DNA of 64,000 nucleotides. Source: Thermococcus sp. 21S9 (lineage in GTDB: Archaea; Methanobacteriota_B; Thermococci; Thermococcales; Thermococcaceae). The DNA lies in the NCBI RefSeq assembly GCF_012027635.1, contig NZ_SNUS01000001.1:1550001-1614000 (forward strand), in the 5' to 3' direction. Position numbers and translations under genes: made by a program. Positions within the stretch are counted from its first letter, which is position 1; each line of letters begins with the position of its first letter. The notes under the pieces were generated by a model. The model ran no database searches, was not told where the DNA came from, and worked only from the letters and a program-made list of their open reading frames with translations. This document shows positions 61,176 to 64,000 of this stretch, piece by piece.

Positions 61176-61784
61176 TTAACGTTCGGCGGAGGGGATAAAA
61201 ACGTTTGCCGTCCCGACGCTCCACCCTTTGTCTTCCACTATCCCAATGGCGAGCACCTTCTTTTCAAAGGGAAGCTCCAGAGCCTTTCTCGCGAGTTCTT
61301 CAGCACTCTCGAAAGCTGGAAACTCAAGCTCGGTGAAACCGAGGTTGTAGGTTGCCGTGACGAAGGCCTTTCCTTCCCTCAGTTTCAGTTCCTTCACCCA
61401 GAACTCATCCCTTCCGGCGAAGCCGAGCCAGCCCTTACCGTCGGTTCCGATTATCCCGGCTATCCTCGGTGTGCTGTATTCATCTCTCTCGTAGTCGAGG
61501 GCATCAAGAACGTGGATTAGGGCCTTTTTCGGGCTTTCCCACTCAAGGGCCTGGGCTATGAAGTCCGTCTGGAGGCCGTTCGTGACTACGGCGTATTCGC
61601 TGAGGAGCCTCACCACAGGGTAGCTCACGTAGGGGTTGTCTGTCTTTGTTAAGTTCTCGATGTAGACGGCGTTTTCCCTTACGATTGCCCTCCTTCTCGG
61701 AAAGGAGCGGGAGCAGAGGAGGTAGAAGGCGAAGGGCTTCCCCTTCATAAGCCCGACCCCGAGGGTTCTGCCAGTGTAGGTCAC
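61176..61784 (-). CDS. purO: archaeal IMP cyclohydrolase PurO; GTG start
   Basis: 202 residues. Closes the ring of FAICAR to IMP, the last step of purine synthesis in archaea lacking bacterial PurH. The Ntn-hydrolase-like protein shows YTGRTLGVG at the start, NPYVSYPVVRLL, VVTNGLQTDFIAQ and IAGIIG. GTG 61784 lies three bases behind GAGGTGGTGAC and overlaps the purP stop (GTGA). Third gene of purC-purP-purO. Confidence 0.93.
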   Translation of the reverse strand: MTYTGRTLGVGLMKGKPFAFYLLCSRSFPRRRAIVRENAVYIENLTKTDNPYVSYPVVRLLSEYAVVTNGLQTDFIAQALEWESPKKALIHVLDALDYERDEYSTPRIAGIIGTDGKGWLGFAGRDEFWVKELKLREGKAFVTATYNLGFTELEFPAFESAEELARKALELPFEKKVLAIGIVEDKGWSVGTANVFIPSAER

Positions 61785-62713
61785 GTCACCACCTCCCCGA
61801 GCCGGTCTTCATCGATGGCCAGCCTGATTTCCCGCGCTATCCTCCTTCCGACGCTCATGGGCTCGTCCCAGTAGAGCCTTCCGTACCAGTGGAGGGCGTT
61901 TGAACCGCCGTCGATGCGCGAGGCGAAGCCTATCGCCCTAAAGCTACCGTCGTAGGCGAAGTGGAGCGCGAAGGGGCCGATGATTCCGGGCGGTTCGAGC
62001 TTCTTCATGGCTTCCACGAATGCCAGACCGTAGTCGTAGAGCCTCGGAAGGAGCGACTCCCTCAAAGCGACGCCAACGTTCCCCGCTATCGTGTAGGGGA
62101 GCGGTTTCACTGGCCAGCGGGCGTTTCCATCGGCTATAACAACGCGCTCGTCGACGCCGAGGAGTTCGAGCCTCCCCAGAATCGGCGAGTAGAAGAAGTG
62201 GACGTAGAGGTAAACGCCCGGGACGAACTCCTCTATTCTGTGGGGTTCCCTAAGCTCCCCTAACTTCTCCTCAAGCTCCTCCCCGCGCGCTATGAAGTGC
62301 CCGCTCCCTCCCCTCGGCCCCTCAAGGCGGACGAAGTAGAGCTTCCCCGGCTCAATCTCATCGGGCTCGATGACCCGAACCCTCGGAATTCCCGCCTCGT
62401 CGAGAGCTTTATCCTGGAGTTCAAAGCTGGTTTCCCACTTGAGGAAGTGCCTGTTGCCAAAGAGCTTTGCCCTGGCCCTCTCTATTCTCTCAAGGCCGAG
62501 GTAAGCCACAAAGGAGCCGTGGGGGATTACTATCCCGTCGTCGTCAAGAATCGCGCCCATGTCTTCAGTGACGACAAGCTCGTCCGCGAGCCTCGTGGAG
62601 GCGTAGAAGGCCCTCCTTTCGGGCTTCACGTAGAGCCTCGTCATGAACCCCTCGTCTTTGGCTCCGAGGAGAATCTGGAGGGATGAATGAGACGCTATCG
62701 TCGAGATTATCAT
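61781..62713 (-). CDS. purP: formate-dependent AICAR ligase PurP-type
   Basis: 310 residues, ATP-grasp fold. PurP uses formate and ATP to convert AICAR to FAICAR. Motifs: IASHSSLQILLGAKDEGF at the N-terminus, RLEGPRGGSGHFIARG (nucleotide loop), VHFFYSPILGRLELLG and IGFASRIDGGSNA. It is somewhat shorter than characterised PurP (about 340-360). Thermococcales often carry two PurP paralogues, so activity of this one should not be assumed. Behind GAGGTGG; overlaps purC stop by four bases. Confidence 0.9.
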   Translation of the reverse strand: MIISTIASHSSLQILLGAKDEGFMTRLYVKPERRAFYASTRLADELVVTEDMGAILDDDGIVIPHGSFVAYLGLERIERARAKLFGNRHFLKWETSFELQDKALDEAGIPRVRVIEPDEIEPGKLYFVRLEGPRGGSGHFIARGEELEEKLGELREPHRIEEFVPGVYLYVHFFYSPILGRLELLGVDERVVIADGNARWPVKPLPYTIAGNVGVALRESLLPRLYDYGLAFVEAMKKLEPPGIIGPFALHFAYDGSFRAIGFASRIDGGSNALHWYGRLYWDEPMSVGRRIAREIRLAIDEDRLGEVVT

Positions 62714-63369
62714 CCAACCACCTCCGAGAGTTCCTCGCGCGTCAGAATCCTCCCGTTCCTCGCGACGCGCATGGTATCTCCGCTTAGCTCGTCTATGACG
62801 ATTAGCCCGCCGTCAAGCCTGCCGAACTCAAGCTTAAAATCAACGAGCTGGAGACCCTTCGAGGAAAAGAACTCCCGCAGGATTCCCGCAACCTTTCTTG
62901 TGGTTTTCTTCATCGCCTCAACCTCTTCTCTGTTCGAGATTCCGAGGGCAATAACGGCTTCCTCCGCTATGAGAGGGTCGTCGAGCGAGTCGTCCTTCAG
63001 GGTGAATTCCACTATCCCGAGCCTCTGGAACGGCCTCACCCAGCCTTTGTAGCGCCGAAGGAAGCTCCCGTAGGCCAGCTCGCGGTAGATGACCTCCAGC
63101 GGAATCCTCTCGGCCTTCAGGAAGCGGGCTTTTCTATCGTCAATCCTCTCCACGAAGTGCGTCTTCACGCCGTTTTCCTCAAGCAACCTGAAGAAGAACT
63201 CGGTCTGCTTCAAAACGAGGCTTCCCTTCCCGGCTTTCTCGCCGATTACCTCGTTGCCCCCGCTGTCCTCACTGCCTTCCCTCCCGAGAACGGCGTCCTT
63301 GAAGTGGAAGACGAGGTAGGGGCCGTCCTCGTAAACGTCCTTCGTCTTGCCGGAATAGACGAGCCTCAA
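62710..63369 (-). CDS. purC: SAICAR synthetase; TTG start
   Basis: 219 residues. Joins CAIR and aspartate with ATP to give SAICAR. Family motifs: YSGKTKDVYEDG (phosphate-binding loop), KAERIPLEVIYRELAYGSFLRRY, LVDFKLEFGRLDGGLIVIDE and LSGDTMR. The first codon is TTG 63369 behind GGGGTGAGAGC; the next ATG would remove the nucleotide loop, so TTG is required. First gene of the purC-purP-purO set. Confidence 0.95.
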   Translation of the reverse strand: MRLVYSGKTKDVYEDGPYLVFHFKDAVLGREGSEDSGGNEVIGEKAGKGSLVLKQTEFFFRLLEENGVKTHFVERIDDRKARFLKAERIPLEVIYRELAYGSFLRRYKGWVRPFQRLGIVEFTLKDDSLDDPLIAEEAVIALGISNREEVEAMKKTTRKVAGILREFFSSKGLQLVDFKLEFGRLDGGLIVIDELSGDTMRVARNGRILTREELSEVVG

Positions 63370-63373
63370 GCTC

Positions 63374-64000
63374 TCACCCCTTCCTCAGCATGTCGTTGAT
63401 GAGCTTTATCGCGCATAAATCACCGCACATCGAGCAGGCCTCGGTTTTCGTCGGCCTCTCCTTCCTTATCTCGATGAACTTCTCCCTGTCCTGGCTCAGT
63501 TCGAACTGTCCGGCCCACTCGAGCCTTCCACGCGCGAGGCTCATGAGGTAGTCCTTCTTAAAGTCGGCCTCGAAGCGGGTCAAATTGACTGCGTGGGCGG
63601 CTATCTTCGTCGCGATTACTCCCTCGCGGACGTGCTCGACCGTCGGCAGTCCGAGGTGCTCGGCTGGAGTAACGTAGCACAGGAAGTCCGCTCCGTTCAA
63701 AGCCGCTATCGCTCCCCCTATGGCTGAAGTTATGTGGTCGTAGCCCGGGAAGATGTCGGTAACGATTGGGCCGAGGACGTAGAAGGGTGCGTTGTCCGTT
63801 GCCACCTTCGCGAGCTTTATCTGGGCCGGAATCTGGTCAATCGGCACGTGGCCGGGACCCTCGACCATCGTCTGGACTCCGGCTTCCCTCGCGCGCCTCA
63901 CGAGCCTTCCGAGGGTGTAAAGCTCGGCAATCTGAAGCTCGTCGCCGGCATCCGGAAGACCGCCGGGTCTAAGTCCATCGCCGAGGCTCAGAACAACGTC
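63374..64000 (-). CDS. thiC: phosphomethylpyrimidine synthase ThiC, 5' end cut by window
   Basis: C-terminal 208 residues of ThiC, the radical-SAM enzyme that rearranges AIR to the thiamine pyrimidine HMP-P. Visible: [69 protein letters not shown] and the C-terminal cluster motif [11 protein letters not shown] (CxxCx4C). The family is about 425 residues, so roughly half lies outside. It ends four bases before purC on the same strand; both draw on the purine intermediate pool. Confidence 0.97.
   Translation of the reverse strand, partial: DVVLSLGDGLRPGGLPDAGDELQIAELYTLGRLVRRAREAGVQTMVEGPGHVPIDQIPAQIKLAKVATDNAPFYVLGPIVTDIFPGYDHITSAIGGAIAALNGADFLCYVTPAEHLGLPTVEHVREGVIATKIAAHAVNLTRFEADFKKDYLMSLARGRLEWAGQFELSQDREKFIEIRKERPTKTEACSMCGDLCAIKLINDMLRKG

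Overview
The window is a chromosomal segment of a hyperthermophilic euryarchaeon of the order Thermococcales, most likely a GC-rich Thermococcus species. The evidence is gene content: the NADPH-dependent sulfhydrogenase I genes, the ParB-fold serine kinase SerK, the GINS-associated nuclease GAN beside S15, Pcc1 and S3Ae, a membrane-anchored LonB, archaeal PurO/PurP, and archaeal S-adenosylmethionine synthetase. TATA-box promoters, GGTGA-type ribosome-binding sites and several H/ACA and C/D box guide RNAs agree with this. No tRNA, rRNA, CRISPR array, intein or insertion sequence was seen.

Layout. 1-3671 (minus) is the cytosolic NiFe hydrogenase operon hydB-G-D-A, cut by the window edge inside hydA, with a near-consensus SurR site upstream of its promoter. 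3860-7718 (minus) holds a 54-residue membrane protein, a lipoprotein with two tandem BtuF/FecB-type substrate-binding domains, an HTH-CBS regulator, a double-hairpin H/ACA RNA and a DMT transporter. 7812-13763 carries a C/D RNA, a repeat-containing unknown protein, an RCK-DHH phosphodiesterase, a PRC-barrel protein and a tight minus-strand operon: translin, endonuclease V, riboflavin kinase and a membrane protein. A second double-hairpin H/ACA RNA lies between this operon and metK. 14096-25622 contains metK, a phosphoesterase, an aminotransferase, a DUF763 protein, serK, a C/D RNA, a DUF835-like protein, a HAD hydrolase, sufCB and lonB.

25735-34676 has a DUF2666-like protein, RidA, a JAMM protease, ArsR and Lrp regulators, MazG, a DUF92 protein, a THUMP/SPOUT protein, an AAA ATPase with a striking palindromic operator, and the translation/replication cluster rpsO-GAN-pcc1-rps3ae. 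34798-42854 is dominated by a five-gene minus-strand operon of exported proteins (41880 to 35350): a small membrane-anchored protein, a large lipoprotein, a cytosolic protein, a small lipoprotein, and an 881-residue protein with 15 calcium-binding thrombospondin-3-like repeats. I do not recognise this set as a described system. 42926-44845 is an AT-rich solitary OLD-family ATPase/TOPRIM nuclease that looks horizontally acquired.

44950-54138 contains a giant MMPL exporter divergent from a PadR regulator with a shared operator, an ArsR-led operon of a membrane protein and two beta-helix-like DUF4097-type proteins, and an MFS transporter. 54192-64000 has a roadblock pair, a corrinoid adenosyltransferase, a secreted DNRLRE/ThuA-like protein with an AT-rich N-terminal module, an eIF2B-like protein, a KaiC-like ATPase, prolyl oligopeptidase, and the purine/thiamine block purC-purP-purO plus partial thiC.

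The strongest non-protein content is six guide RNAs: two H/ACA and four C/D, most with their own TATA box at the right distance. There are also several palindromic operators placed exactly at promoters. The best candidates for undescribed biology are the calcium-repeat/lipoprotein operon, the ArsR-4TM-DUF4097 operon, the tandem-domain binding lipoprotein with a ribosome-binding-site-masking hairpin, and the lone OLD nuclease.
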